64,000 bases of DNA from an uncultured Mucilaginibacter sp. (GCF_913773635.1 NZ_CAJYGQ010000007.1:62001-126000), one strand, 5' to 3'. Positions 44,853 to 53,763 are shown, numbered from the stretch's first letter. Numbers and translations are program-made. Notes: generated from the letters alone by a model not told the origin.

Positions 44853-46328
44853 ATGAAAAAAATCCTCATCATTGATGATGAAGTAAATACCGCACTATTG
44901 CTGTCTAAATTCTTAACCCGTAATGGTTTTGAAGTTACCACTGCCTCCAGCGGCAGTAACGGCATGGAGCAGTTGAAAAATAGTGAATATAATTTAGTGC
45001 TGTGCGATTACCGTTTGGAAGATACCGACGGCCGCGAGATGCTGAAGTATATAAAAAATAACTACCCCAAAACCGGTGTAATTATTATTACCGGTTACTC
45101 TGATATAAAAATGGCGGTTGAGCTCATTAAAATGGGCGCTTATGACTACATAACAAAACCGTTATACCCTGATGAAATTTTAACTACCATCAACAAGGCT
45201 ATTGAAACTCACTACGCCCTGCTTGAAGCTGCCGACCAGGAAGCTTCGGCAACATCGGCAGCGGTGAGCAATACCAAAGCCGGTGGCAGCAGTAAAGACA
45301 AGGGTAAGCAAGTAATGTCTAACGAGTTTGTGAGCGGCAACAGCCGTGCATCAAAAGAGCTGTTAAGGCAAATTGAACTTGTAGCGCCAACTAACTACAG
45401 TGTTATTATTATGGGCGAAAGCGGTACCGGTAAAGAATCGGTTGCCAAAAGCATTCACCTTAATAGTTCACGCCGCGATCAGCCTTTTATTGCCATGGAC
45501 TGCGGATCTTTAACCAAAGAGCTTGCACAAAGTGAGTTTTTTGGCCACGAGAAAGGCTCTTTTACCGGTGCCCTTTACACCAAAATAGGTCATTTTGAAA
45601 TGGCTAACGGCGGTACGCTGTTTTTAGATGAAGTTGGTAACCTATCATATGACATTCAGGCTGCACTTTTACGAACCGTACAGGAACGCAAGGTAAAACG
45701 TATTGGCTCAACTAAAGAAATTGACCTTGATGTGCGCCTGATTGTGGCCACAAACGAAAATTTACAGGATTCTATTCAAAAAGGCCGTTTCAGGGAAGAT
45801 TTGTACCACCGTTTTAACGAGTTCAGCATTTACATGCCTGCACTGCGCGAACGTGGACATGATATTATTTTATTGGCTGAGCATTTTTTACGTAGTGCCA
45901 ACCAAGAATTAGGCCGTAATGTAAGCCGCCTGTCGCCCGAGGTAGTGGAGTGCTTTATGAACTACAGATGGCAGGGTAATATTCGTGAGCTTAAAAATGT
46001 TATACGTCGAGCCACGCTATTGAGCGAGGGCGATGAAATACAAATGAAGGCGTTGCCGCTGGAAATGCTTGCTTATAGCAGGATGCCTATGGATGGGCCA
46101 ACCAATTCGGCAACATTTGTAGGTATGCACCAGGAGCAGTCTTCGGCACCGGCACCGGTTAAAGAAGTGCGCCACGACTTAAAGAATGCAGCCCTTGAAG
46201 CGGAGTATGAAACTATTTTAAAGGTTTTGCGAGAGGTTAATTTTAACAAAACCAAGGCGGCCGAAATTTTAAAAATAGACCGTAAAACGCTGTACAATAA
46301 AATGAAGGCAATTAACTTAGGCAAGTAG
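44853..46328 (+). CDS. Sigma-54-dependent NtrC-family response regulator
   Basis: This 491-residue protein has a receiver domain (D8/D9, phosphorylation site D52, K102), a Ser/Gly/Lys-rich linker, an AAA+ central domain with Walker A GESGTGKE (188-195), the sigma-54 contact loop GSFTGA (usually GAFTGA), Walker B GGTLFLDEVGNL, and a C-terminal Fis-type HTH (NKTKAAEILKIDRKTLYNKM). It activates sigma-54 promoters after phosphorylation. No full-length kinase is beside it. Instead a 73-residue DHp-like protein gene begins 1 bp after its stop codon. Confidence 0.96.
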   Translation: MKKILIIDDEVNTALLLSKFLTRNGFEVTTASSGSNGMEQLKNSEYNLVLCDYRLEDTDGREMLKYIKNNYPKTGVIIITGYSDIKMAVELIKMGAYDYITKPLYPDEILTTINKAIETHYALLEAADQEASATSAAVSNTKAGGSSKDKGKQVMSNEFVSGNSRASKELLRQIELVAPTNYSVIIMGESGTGKESVAKSIHLNSSRRDQPFIAMDCGSLTKELAQSEFFGHEKGSFTGALYTKIGHFEMANGGTLFLDEVGNLSYDIQAALLRTVQERKVKRIGSTKEIDLDVRLIVATNENLQDSIQKGRFREDLYHRFNEFSIYMPALRERGHDIILLAEHFLRSANQELGRNVSRLSPEVVECFMNYRWQGNIRELKNVIRRATLLSEGDEIQMKALPLEMLAYSRMPMDGPTNSATFVGMHQEQSSAPAPVKEVRHDLKNAALEAEYETILKVLREVNFNKTKAAEILKIDRKTLYNKMKAINLGK

Positions 46329-46329
46329 T

Positions 46330-46551
46330 ATGGCATTGGAGCACGACGAAGAACAGTATAATACAGTTGACGGCCCGGCTATACGCACGTTTAAGCACGA
46401 TATTAAAAACCAACTGTCTAACATTCATTTAGCTGTTGAGCAATTGCGTTACGAAGTAGAAAACCCAACTGAGGATTTTGCTTTTTATATGGATACTATT
46501 AAAATGAGCTGCAATAAAATTAATGAAATGGTCAAAGAGCTTGGCTCATAG
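46330..46551 (+). CDS. Isolated histidine-kinase dimerisation-domain-like (DHp-only) protein
   Basis: This 73-residue protein has an H-box-like segment with His23 (RTFKHDIKNQLSNIHLAVEQ), a turn (ENPTED), then a second amphipathic helix (FYMDTIKMSCNKINEMVKEL). This is the two-helix hairpin of HisKA domains, but no sensor or ATPase domain exists. It starts 1 bp after the stop codon of the NtrC-type regulator, so they are translationally coupled. Inferred roles are a phosphotransfer relay, a phosphatase or a sequestering partner for that regulator. It could alternatively be a four-helix-bundle protein unrelated in function. A terminator follows. Confidence 0.8.
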   Translation: MALEHDEEQYNTVDGPAIRTFKHDIKNQLSNIHLAVEQLRYEVENPTEDFAFYMDTIKMSCNKINEMVKELGS

Positions 46552-46571
46552 TAACAAACTATAAAATTATT

Positions 46572-46606
46572 GAAAGCGCCCCGAACATTGTGGCGCTTTT
46601 TTGTTT
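46572..46606 (+). terminator. Terminator of the regulator/DHp-like operon
   Basis: An 8-bp stem (46573-46580 / 46592-46599) with an 11-nt loop is followed by a T run. Confidence 0.75.
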
Positions 46607-46635
46607 TATAGTAAATTCACATTCACTTCTCCCAA

Positions 46636-47682
46636 ATGCCTGTTTTTAGTCATAAGCAACGTAATACTATTGTATTAGTAAGCATTATTGTGCTTGGCTG
46701 CTTTTTGCTATATGCGCTGAGCGAAATTTTCAGTGCCATATTAGGCGCTATTGTATTATACGTTCTGTTCAGGCCGTTATACCTGTTTTTGACCGAAAAA
46801 AGGGGATGGAATAAAGGAGTTTCTGGTATAGTGATCATTCTGGTCTCACTGGTAGTAATTGTAATCCCTTTTTTATTGATGAGTTTTATGGTGATTGAAA
46901 AAATCATCAGCTTCAATACAAAGGCACTGCCTATTGACTCGTGGGTGGATAAAATTGATATGTTTACTGCCGAGCACTTTGGGCAGCCCCGTTTTGCCGA
47001 AGACACACTTCAAAAGTTGGGCAGCTATGCAGCTGAACTTTTTCCTTCCATATTAGGTAGCGCAGCTAATATAATACTCACCCTGCTGGTAATGTATTTC
47101 ATACTGTATTTTATGTTCGCTGAGTTGCGCAAATTTGAAGCAGGTATGATTAGGTATGCGCCCTTTAGCCAGCAGCATGCACTAAAATTTGCAATGGCAC
47201 TGCGTAATGCCACATATTCAAACGTGCTGGGGCAGGGAATTATATCATTAGTACAGGGTGTTTTGCTGGCAAATGGCTTTTGGATTGTTGGTATACCCGA
47301 CGCCGTTTTTTGGGGTGTAATAGCAACTTTTATATCCTTTTTGCCTGTTGTTGGAGCCCCCACATTATCCATTCCGGCTGGTATATACCTCATGCTTTTG
47401 GGGCGTACCTGGGCAGGCGTTGGTATTATGGCGTACGGCCTGTTGTTTATAGGTAATCTTGATCATGTTTTGCGCATGGTAATTAATAAGCGCATTGCCA
47501 ACACGCACCCGGTAATTTCTATTATAGGTGTATTTATAGGTTTGCCTTTATTTGGTATTTTGGGCCTGGTTTTCGGACCGGTGCTGCTGTCATATTTTAT
47601 ACTCCTTACACAGGTTTATGAAACCAACCGTATGGCAGCCGACCGCCTTGAGCGGGTTCGTAAAATACCTAACGATGTATAA
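46636..47682 (+). CDS. AI-2E/YdiK-family membrane transporter
   Basis: This 348-residue protein has about seven or eight membrane helices and the AI-2E family pattern: N-terminal pair of helices (VLVSIIVLGCFLLYALSEI), a soluble loop (about 95-140), and the conserved GVIATFISFLPVVGAPTLS followed by the NRIxxxHPVISIIGVFIG-like stretch. Substrates differ among members (autoinducer-2, Na/Li, small ions) so none is assigned. It follows the terminator of the regulator operon and has its own start region. Confidence 0.93.
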   Translation: MPVFSHKQRNTIVLVSIIVLGCFLLYALSEIFSAILGAIVLYVLFRPLYLFLTEKRGWNKGVSGIVIILVSLVVIVIPFLLMSFMVIEKIISFNTKALPIDSWVDKIDMFTAEHFGQPRFAEDTLQKLGSYAAELFPSILGSAANIILTLLVMYFILYFMFAELRKFEAGMIRYAPFSQQHALKFAMALRNATYSNVLGQGIISLVQGVLLANGFWIVGIPDAVFWGVIATFISFLPVVGAPTLSIPAGIYLMLLGRTWAGVGIMAYGLLFIGNLDHVLRMVINKRIANTHPVISIIGVFIGLPLFGILGLVFGPVLLSYFILLTQVYETNRMAADRLERVRKIPNDV

Positions 47683-47766
47683 ATTTATAACTGCCTATAA
47701 ACAAACGGCTGCTTAAGCCGTTAAATAATTGAAACCTGATAATAGTAAACATTAACTTATATCACC

Positions 47767-48096
47767 ATGAATACAAAAGATGTAACCAATCTGATTAATA
47801 AATTACCTGGTTTAAAAAAAGATACGGGTATGGGCGATGGCGCTAAAGTAGCTATTGCATTGCTTGCAGGTATTGCTGCCGGTGCTGCTTTAGGAATTTT
47901 ATTTGCACCTGATAAAGGTACCGAAACCCGCGATAAGCTATCAGAATCATTAGCAAACCTTGGCGAAAGCATTAAAGAAACTGCTGCTGCCGAAATTGAC
48001 CGTTTAGCCGGTTTAAAAACAAAGGTGGTTGATAACATCAAAACCAAGCTAAACGGCGAAGAAGCCGAATATCAGGACGACCTGGAACACGCATAA
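47767..48096 (+). CDS. YtxH-domain protein
   Basis: This 109-residue protein has a Gly/Ala-rich membrane helix ([19 protein letters not shown]) followed by [12 protein letters not shown], the YtxH signature, and a charged helical tail. YtxH-like proteins are small membrane-attached stress proteins in many bacteria; the exact role is unknown. It is the first of three small genes (YtxH, holin-like, unknown) on one strand. A hairpin lies between it and the next gene. Confidence 0.92.
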   Translation: MNTKDVTNLINKLPGLKKDTGMGDGAKVAIALLAGIAAGAALGILFAPDKGTETRDKLSESLANLGESIKETAAAEIDRLAGLKTKVVDNIKTKLNGEEAEYQDDLEHA

Positions 48097-48108
48097 TTAA
48101 CATAATTT

Positions 48109-48133
48109 TACCGGCTGTGCTGCACAGCCGGTA
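48109..48133. promoter_or_regulatory. Intra-operon hairpin between YtxH and holin-like genes
   Basis: A perfect 12-bp inverted repeat (48109-48120 / 48122-48133) around a single T has no T tract. It may stabilise or limit read-through of the upstream mRNA. Confidence 0.55.
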
Positions 48134-48152
48134 ACTATATACCGAGTTATAA

Positions 48153-48503
48153 ATGGAAGAAGAAAAAAAAGCTGAACAAGCACCACAACCCAACATACTC
48201 GACCAGTTGAAAGATTACGCGGAAACCCGCTTTTTACTGGCCAAGTACAAAACCATTGAGAAAAGCACCTCAGTTGCTGCAAGTTTGGTTACCGTTGTGG
48301 TACTCGTATTTAGCCTGTTGCTAACCTTCTTGTTTGCTACGTTTACACTGGCATTGTTTTTAGGTGATGTTTTAGGTGCGGCGTGGAAAGGATTTGGCAT
48401 AGTGGCTTTATTTTATCTGCTGATAGCAATCATTGTTATCACCGCTAAAAAGAGCATCGAAAAGCCGATTGTTAACCTGCTGATCAGCAAAATATTTAAA
48501 TAA
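48153..48503 (+). CDS. Holin-superfamily-like membrane protein
   Basis: This 116-residue protein has an N-terminal charged helix and two hydrophobic helices (VAASLVTVVVLVFSLLLTFL; IVALFYLLIAIIVITA). The layout matches the YqjE/actinobacterial-holin-like family often paired with YtxH/YqjD proteins; a housekeeping envelope role is inferred, not phage lysis. It ends 1 bp before the next gene, so translation is coupled. Confidence 0.85.
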   Translation: MEEEKKAEQAPQPNILDQLKDYAETRFLLAKYKTIEKSTSVAASLVTVVVLVFSLLLTFLFATFTLALFLGDVLGAAWKGFGIVALFYLLIAIIVITAKKSIEKPIVNLLISKIFK

Positions 48504-48504
48504 G

Positions 48505-48939
48505 ATGGATGCCATAACTGTAAAAAGCATGTTTGACCTGCAATCAGAAATTATACGACTTGAAAAAAGCAGGCAGGAGCAGGAAATGGTTTTGAAGCAA
48601 CGCTTCAGCAGTCCTTCAGCCATTTTTTCGTCTATCCGTTCTGCATTTCCGAAAGCTCCCGAGGGAGAGGGTGGAGGCATAGGTTCATTCATTTCGCCTG
48701 ATGTAATCGGGCTTATATCAAGATTTGTATTGCCAATTGCACTTAATAAAACACTCTTTAAAAAGTCAAATTTTATCATTAAAACCGTTGTAGGCTTGTT
48801 GTCTCAAAAGGCCTCAACCTATATAAGCGAGGATTCAGTAACCTCGGTTTGGGGGCGTGTAAAGTCTTTGTTCGGTAAAAAGCCGTCAACAGCCCGAAAG
48901 GCTGCAACGGTAAAGCAGCCGACAGTAAGACCAGTATAA
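48505..48939 (+). CDS. Small protein of unknown function in the YtxH operon
   Basis: This 144-residue protein starts 1 bp after the holin-like stop codon. An N-terminal helical segment (MFDLQSEIIRLEKSRQEQEM) looks like a short coiled coil. A Gly-rich stretch (EGEGGGIG) and a hydrophobic segment (VIGLISRFVLPIAL) follow, and the C-terminus is basic (LFGKKPSTARKAATVKQ). No family is recognised. Its place suggests a partner of the two membrane proteins upstream. A terminator follows. Confidence 0.85.
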   Translation: MDAITVKSMFDLQSEIIRLEKSRQEQEMVLKQRFSSPSAIFSSIRSAFPKAPEGEGGGIGSFISPDVIGLISRFVLPIALNKTLFKKSNFIIKTVVGLLSQKASTYISEDSVTSVWGRVKSLFGKKPSTARKAATVKQPTVRPV

Positions 48940-48945
48940 ATTAAG

Positions 48946-48970
48946 AAGGCGCTTGTAAAGCGCCTTTATT
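48946..48970 (+). terminator. Terminator of the YtxH operon
   Basis: A 9-bp stem (48946-48954 / 48958-48966) with a 3-nt loop is followed by a short T-rich stretch. Confidence 0.75.
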
Positions 48971-49013
48971 GTTTACAGGTTACCACAGTCTGCTTCATTA
49001 AAAAATTTTAGCG

Positions 49014-49021
49014 TAAATTTG
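49014..49021 (+). promoter_or_regulatory. -7 element abutting the ispH start codon
   Basis: TAAATTTG (full TAnnTTTG match) ends 4 bp before the ATG at 49026. Transcription from it would start at or near the ATG and give a leaderless mRNA. No -33 TTG is visible at the usual distance. Confidence 0.4.
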
Positions 49022-49025
49022 CCTT

Positions 49026-49877
49026 ATGGGAGCATATCAGTTACAGGTTGAAATTGACCAGGATTCGGGTTTTTGCTTTGGCGTGGTTTACGCCATTGAT
49101 ATGGCCGAAGAGATTTTGGCTGAAGATGGTTACCTGTACTGCCTTGGAGACATTGTTCACAATGACGAAGAGGTGGAACGCTTAAAGGCAAAAGGCCTTC
49201 GTATTATAGACCATACCCAGCTTGCTGATTTGTATAATGAGAAAGTTCTCATACGTGCACATGGTGAGGCTCCTGAAACTTACCGGCTTGCTTTAGAGCA
49301 CAATATAACGTTGATTGATGCATCATGCCCCGTTGTGCTTAAACTGCAAAACCGCATTAAAACATCGCATGATAACCAAGAAAATATTGTAATATTTGGT
49401 AAGCATGGCCATGCCGAAGTAATTGGTTTACAAGGACAAACTAACAATGAAGCGCTGATTTTTCAGGATATTACAGAGCTTGATACGCTTGAATTGCCGC
49501 AGCAAATTACCCTTTACAGTCAAACAACTAAAAGCACCGATAAATTTTATCAGATAAAGGAGCATTTGTTAGCTAAAGGATATGATGTAAAAGCAAATGA
49601 TACCATATGCCGCCAGGTTTCAAACCGCGACAAGGACTTGCCTGATTTTGCCAAACGCTTCAATAAAATTGTATTTGTTTCGGGCAAAAAGTCATCAAAC
49701 GGGAAAGTGCTGTTTGAAGTGTGCCGCAAACATAACCCCGATACTTACTTTGTATCGGCAGTTGATGAACTTTCACCCGAAATGTTCAAGGCCGGCGATA
49801 CTGTTGGCATCAGTGGTGCTACCTCAACCCCTATGTGGCTTATGGAGCAGGTAAAAGCTCAGTTGGAAAGATATTAA
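49026..49877 (+). CDS. ispH: 4-hydroxy-3-methylbut-2-enyl diphosphate reductase
   Basis: This 283-residue [4Fe-4S] enzyme carries out the last step of the MEP isoprenoid pathway, giving IPP and DMAPP. The three cluster cysteines are C17 (DSGFCFGVVYAI), C101 (DASCPVV) and C195 (TICRQVSNRD). The catalytic Glu/His context is seen in FGKHGHAEVIGLQG and YSQTTKSTDKF. The only Met near the start is at 49026, which is 4 bp after a TAnnTTTG element. The CrtW-type carotenoid ketolase gene follows after 54 bp, linking precursor supply with a carotenoid step. Confidence 0.97.
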   Translation: MGAYQLQVEIDQDSGFCFGVVYAIDMAEEILAEDGYLYCLGDIVHNDEEVERLKAKGLRIIDHTQLADLYNEKVLIRAHGEAPETYRLALEHNITLIDASCPVVLKLQNRIKTSHDNQENIVIFGKHGHAEVIGLQGQTNNEALIFQDITELDTLELPQQITLYSQTTKSTDKFYQIKEHLLAKGYDVKANDTICRQVSNRDKDLPDFAKRFNKIVFVSGKKSSNGKVLFEVCRKHNPDTYFVSAVDELSPEMFKAGDTVGISGATSTPMWLMEQVKAQLERY

Positions 49878-49931
49878 CTTTTACAACTTACCTGAAAGGG
49901 AACATTTCACTAATACCTACGTTAGTTAATA

Positions 49932-50627
49932 ATGGCACTAGAAACCCCTTACATTAAAAAGGCTTATCCGGCAGGAGGAGTGGGGGTTGCTTTGGTTATA
50001 ATCGGCCTTTGGCTTGTATCAACGATACTGCTTATGCAGTGGCAGGTAAGGTTCACCAATCCATTGCTGTATGTGTTTATACTGGTACAAACGCACTTAT
50101 ATACTGGTTTGTTTATTACCGCGCATGATGCCATGCATGGAACCGTATCTGCAAACAAAACGGTCAATAATGCTGCCGGTTATATCACCACGTTTTTATA
50201 CGCTGCTTTTTGGTATCCAACACTTTTAAAACAACACCACAAACACCATAGTCACGTTCACACCAATGATGATCCTGACTATCATCATGGTGGTTTCTGG
50301 GCCTGGTATATTAGGTTCATACGTAATTACTTATCTATATGGCAAGTAATTTTTATGGCCGCCTTATTTAACTTGCTTAAGCTATGGATTGCGCAACCTA
50401 ACCTTATTTTGTTTTGGGTGGTGCCATCGTTACTCAGCACCTTGCAGCTTTTTTACTTCGGCACTTATAAGCCTCACAAAGGCGAGCATGATAACCCGTA
50501 TCATTCCACGTCGCAAAAGAAAAATCATGTAGTAGCATTCTTTTCGTGTTATTTCTTTGGTTATCATTATGAACATCATGCATCACCTGGTACGCCTTGG
50601 TGGATGTTATGGAAGGCAAAATCATGA
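49932..50627 (+). CDS. CrtW-type beta-carotene ketolase (membrane di-iron oxygenase)
   Basis: This 231-residue membrane protein has the fatty-acid-hydroxylase/desaturase His clusters HDAMHG (H65, H69), HHKHHSHVH (102-110) and HYEHH (212-216). The spacing and the motifs DDPDYHHGG, LFYFGTYKPHK and PWW after the last cluster match CrtW ketolases rather than true acyl desaturases. CrtW inserts a 4-keto group into beta-ionone rings, giving echinenone/canthaxanthin or astaxanthin precursors. It lies between ispH and hemH, with no other crt gene in the window. Assignment as a desaturase of another lipid is the main alternative. Confidence 0.82.
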   Translation: MALETPYIKKAYPAGGVGVALVIIGLWLVSTILLMQWQVRFTNPLLYVFILVQTHLYTGLFITAHDAMHGTVSANKTVNNAAGYITTFLYAAFWYPTLLKQHHKHHSHVHTNDDPDYHHGGFWAWYIRFIRNYLSIWQVIFMAALFNLLKLWIAQPNLILFWVVPSLLSTLQLFYFGTYKPHKGEHDNPYHSTSQKKNHVVAFFSCYFFGYHYEHHASPGTPWWMLWKAKS

Positions 50628-50750
50628 TGGTTTGTGTTCAGATGCGTGACTAAAATCACAGCCCGCTATGCCAGTATTGCTTTAGTTTGACAAAATAAAT
50701 AGGATATTTGCAATCCTTAAAATGCTCTTCAAAGGGTTCAGAATATATAG

Positions 50751-51764
50751 ATGAAAAAAGGAGTTTTATTAGTTAATTTAGGTACGCCTGATAATCCCGA
50801 AACGCCGGCGGTTCGACGTTACCTCGATCAGTTTTTGATGGATGAACGGGTTATAGACATTAATGCTTTTAACCGTTTCTTACTCATCAAAGGTATTATT
50901 GTGCCTTTTCGCGCTCCTAAGTCGGCTAAATCTTATCGCGAAATATGGACCGAAGAAGGTTCGCCGTTAATGATTTATACCGTTAAAACTACTGAACTTT
51001 TAAAGCAACGCCTTGGTGGCGAATATCATGTGGAGATGGCCATGCGCTATCAAAACCCGTCAATTGAATCGGCCCTGGCTAAGTTACGTGCAGCACAGGT
51101 TACATCAATACAGGTAATTCCATTGTTTCCGCAGTACGCGTCTGCATCAACAGGTTCGGTGCATCAAAAAGTTATGGAGATTGTAAGCAAGTGGCAAACT
51201 ATACCTGCCATGAGCTTTGTTAATTCATATTATGATGATGACCTGATAATAGAAGCGTTTGCTCAAAATGGTGCAAAGCACAAGCCCGAAGAGTACGATC
51301 ATGTGCTTTTTAGCTTTCACGGCTTACCACAGCGGCAAATGATCAAGGCTGATGAAACAGGCAGGCACTGCCTTAAGTCTGCCGATTGCTGCCAGACTAT
51401 TACCGGCGCTAACCGATTTTGCTATAGTGCGCAAAGCCATGCAACTGCCCGCCTTATTGCGGAGCGTTTAAACATTCCTAAAGAAAAATACACGCTTACG
51501 TTTCAATCGCGCTTGGGGCGCGACCCTTGGATGCAGCCTTATACCAGCGAGGTAATTGCCCAACTTGCCAAAAAAGGCGTTAAGCGCTTGTTAGTATTTT
51601 GCCCTGCCTTTGTGGCCGATTGTTTGGAAACAATTTTCGAGGTATCGGTTGAGTACGATGAAGAATTTAAGCACGCAGGTGGTGAGCACGTACAACTGGT
51701 AGAAAGTTTGAACGATTCGCCTTTGTGGATTGACGCTCTGGAGCGCATGGTGCGGGATAATTAA
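50751..51764 (+). CDS. hemH: Ferrochelatase
   Basis: This 337-residue protein inserts Fe2+ into protoporphyrin IX, the last step of protohaem synthesis. Diagnostic motifs are GVLLVNLGTPD, DQFLMDERVIDI, QVIPLFPQYASASTGS, the catalytic His in LFSFHGLPQRQ and the TFQSRLGRDPWMQPYT stretch. CCQT and nearby Cys could relate to family-specific metal sites, but no cluster is claimed. A hairpin follows the stop codon. Confidence 0.97.
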   Translation: MKKGVLLVNLGTPDNPETPAVRRYLDQFLMDERVIDINAFNRFLLIKGIIVPFRAPKSAKSYREIWTEEGSPLMIYTVKTTELLKQRLGGEYHVEMAMRYQNPSIESALAKLRAAQVTSIQVIPLFPQYASASTGSVHQKVMEIVSKWQTIPAMSFVNSYYDDDLIIEAFAQNGAKHKPEEYDHVLFSFHGLPQRQMIKADETGRHCLKSADCCQTITGANRFCYSAQSHATARLIAERLNIPKEKYTLTFQSRLGRDPWMQPYTSEVIAQLAKKGVKRLLVFCPAFVADCLETIFEVSVEYDEEFKHAGGEHVQLVESLNDSPLWIDALERMVRDN

Positions 51765-51782
51765 TAATTCTAGCTTCTTATA

Positions 51783-51816
51783 ATGTTTTGATAGCTAACG
51801 ATAGCTATCAAAACAT
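51783..51816. terminator. Hairpin downstream of hemH
   Basis: A perfect 14-bp stem (51783-51796 / 51803-51816) with loop AACGAT follows the hemH stop by 19 bp. There is no T tract, so it may be a processing or 3'-protection hairpin rather than a terminator. Confidence 0.5.
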
Positions 51817-51893
51817 AACGTAACTTTCGTTAAACAACATTTTTCATTCGTTAAAATTTAGTATTTTCAAACCCGAAACTACTTTAAGCTCAA

Positions 51894-53759
51894 ATGAAAA
51901 ATCTTATCCTGTCGGCTACGGCTTTGCTGTTGTCGGCTACTGCTTTAGCTCAAAGCGAAATATCTTACACCGTATCTTTCCCAAACGCCATACACCACGA
52001 AGCTGAAATAAGCATGAGGGTGCCGCAAGTACCAGCTGGTGTTATGCGTTTCAGAATGAGCCGATCATCGCCGGGGCGTTATGCCACGCACGAGTTTGGT
52101 AAAAACGTCTATAATGTAAAAGCTGTTGGCGAGAACAATAAGCCACTAAGCGTTAAACAAATTGAAGGAGATGTGTGGGAAATTGCTACTCATGGTAGTA
52201 CGGTAATTGTTAGCTATACTTTATTTGGCAACCACATGGACGGTACTTATATTGGTATTGACGCCAGTAACGCGCATTTAAATATGCCCGCCGCTTTTAT
52301 GTGGGTGGTTGGTATGGATAAGCGTGCTTTAACATTCAAGTTTAATGATTTGGATAAATATGGCTGGAAGGTAGCAACGCAGCTTAAGCCCCAATCAGGC
52401 AACATATATTCAGCGCCAAATTTCCAGTACATGATGGATAGCCCAACCTCGTTGGCGCCATACAAAAAGTATAGCTGGGATGTTGCCAATGCCGATGGCA
52501 AAAAGCAAGCAATACATTTGACCTCTCATAGCGACGATGACCAGGCAACTATTGACGGCTTTGGTCAAATGGTAAAAAAAGTTACACTTGAGGCGCAAGC
52601 TGTTTTTGGCGAATTGCCAGTATATGACTACGGTAATTACGTATTCCTGCATGACGTAGCTTCGAGCAATGCCGGTGATGGCATGGAGCACCGAAACTCA
52701 ACCAGTATTGTACAAACTACGCCTAAAATTGCGGGTAATGAAGTGCGGTTGTTAGGTACTTTCTCGCACGAGTATTTTCATAGCTGGAATGTAGAGCGTA
52801 TACGCCCTAAAACTTTAGAGCCTTTTAACTTTACTCATGCCAATATGAGTAATGAGCTTTGGTTTGCCGAAGGTTTCACTCAATACTATGGCAGCTTAAT
52901 TTTAGAACGTGCCGGACTTATGTCTTTAACCGATCATAACCGCACAATTGCAGGGTTAATAAACACAGTATTGATATCACCTGCTGCAAACCATTATTCC
53001 CCTGCCCAAATGAGCCGTTATGCGGTATTTGCTGATGCAGGTACATCAATTGATCAAAATAACAATGCCAATGTATTTACCAGCTATTACACTTACGGCG
53101 GCGCAACAGCGCTGGCGCTTGATTTACGCCTGCGTAGCCAATTTAAGTTAACACTTGATGATTATATGCGTGCTGTATGGTTAACTCATGGTAAGCCCGA
53201 AAAGCCGTATACCATAGCTGATTTACAAAATGTCTTAGCCGCTTTTACCAAGGATACTGCTTTTGCTGCTGATTTTTTTAAACGGTACATTAACGGGTTT
53301 GAAAAAAATGATTACGCTAAGCTTTTAGATAATGCAGCACTCATTTTACGTAAAGCACAGGCCGGAAAGGCATGGGCAGGTGCGCTTAGTAGTGCCGGAG
53401 GTCGTGGGCGGTCGGGGCAGGCTATTGGTGTAGACAACAACGGACTGCTTATTGGTACCAGTTTGGCTATGAATACTCCGTTTTACAAAGCAGGCCTGGA
53501 TGCAGGCGATGTGCTGTTAAGTGTTGACGGTAATGCCATACAAGCTAACGGGCAGGCCCTTGCCGATGCTATAAATGCAAAAAGGCCTGGTGACAAAATC
53601 ACCGTTGCTTACAAAAACAGGGCCGGCAATCATGAAACGGTTGTAACGCTGGAAGAAAACCCGGCTTTTGAGGTTGTTACTTATGAGGCGGCTGGTAAAG
53701 AACCTTCTGCTACGCAAATGCAGTTTCGTAATAATTGGTTAAATTCAAAAATTAAATAA
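51894..53759 (+). CDS. M61-family metallopeptidase with PDZ domain
   Basis: This 621-residue exported protein (signal peptide ending ATALAQ) has an N-terminal beta-domain, a thermolysin-like catalytic domain with HEYFH (H292, E293, H296) followed by SWNVERIRPK and the third ligand region LWFAEGFTQYY, and a C-terminal PDZ domain (about 500-600; ALADAINAKRPGDKITV). M61 enzymes are glycyl aminopeptidases that prefer N-terminal Gly or Ala. The M28 peptidase starts 4 bp later, so both act in periplasmic peptide degradation. Confidence 0.95.
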   Translation: MKNLILSATALLLSATALAQSEISYTVSFPNAIHHEAEISMRVPQVPAGVMRFRMSRSSPGRYATHEFGKNVYNVKAVGENNKPLSVKQIEGDVWEIATHGSTVIVSYTLFGNHMDGTYIGIDASNAHLNMPAAFMWVVGMDKRALTFKFNDLDKYGWKVATQLKPQSGNIYSAPNFQYMMDSPTSLAPYKKYSWDVANADGKKQAIHLTSHSDDDQATIDGFGQMVKKVTLEAQAVFGELPVYDYGNYVFLHDVASSNAGDGMEHRNSTSIVQTTPKIAGNEVRLLGTFSHEYFHSWNVERIRPKTLEPFNFTHANMSNELWFAEGFTQYYGSLILERAGLMSLTDHNRTIAGLINTVLISPAANHYSPAQMSRYAVFADAGTSIDQNNNANVFTSYYTYGGATALALDLRLRSQFKLTLDDYMRAVWLTHGKPEKPYTIADLQNVLAAFTKDTAFAADFFKRYINGFEKNDYAKLLDNAALILRKAQAGKAWAGALSSAGGRGRSGQAIGVDNNGLLIGTSLAMNTPFYKAGLDAGDVLLSVDGNAIQANGQALADAINAKRPGDKITVAYKNRAGNHETVVTLEENPAFEVVTYEAAGKEPSATQMQFRNNWLNSKIK

Positions 53760-53763
53760 AGTG

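Noticed and set aside
48153..48503. Possible prophage remnant because of a holin-like protein
   Set aside because: No other phage gene is nearby. The YtxH context and two-helix layout fit a housekeeping envelope protein.
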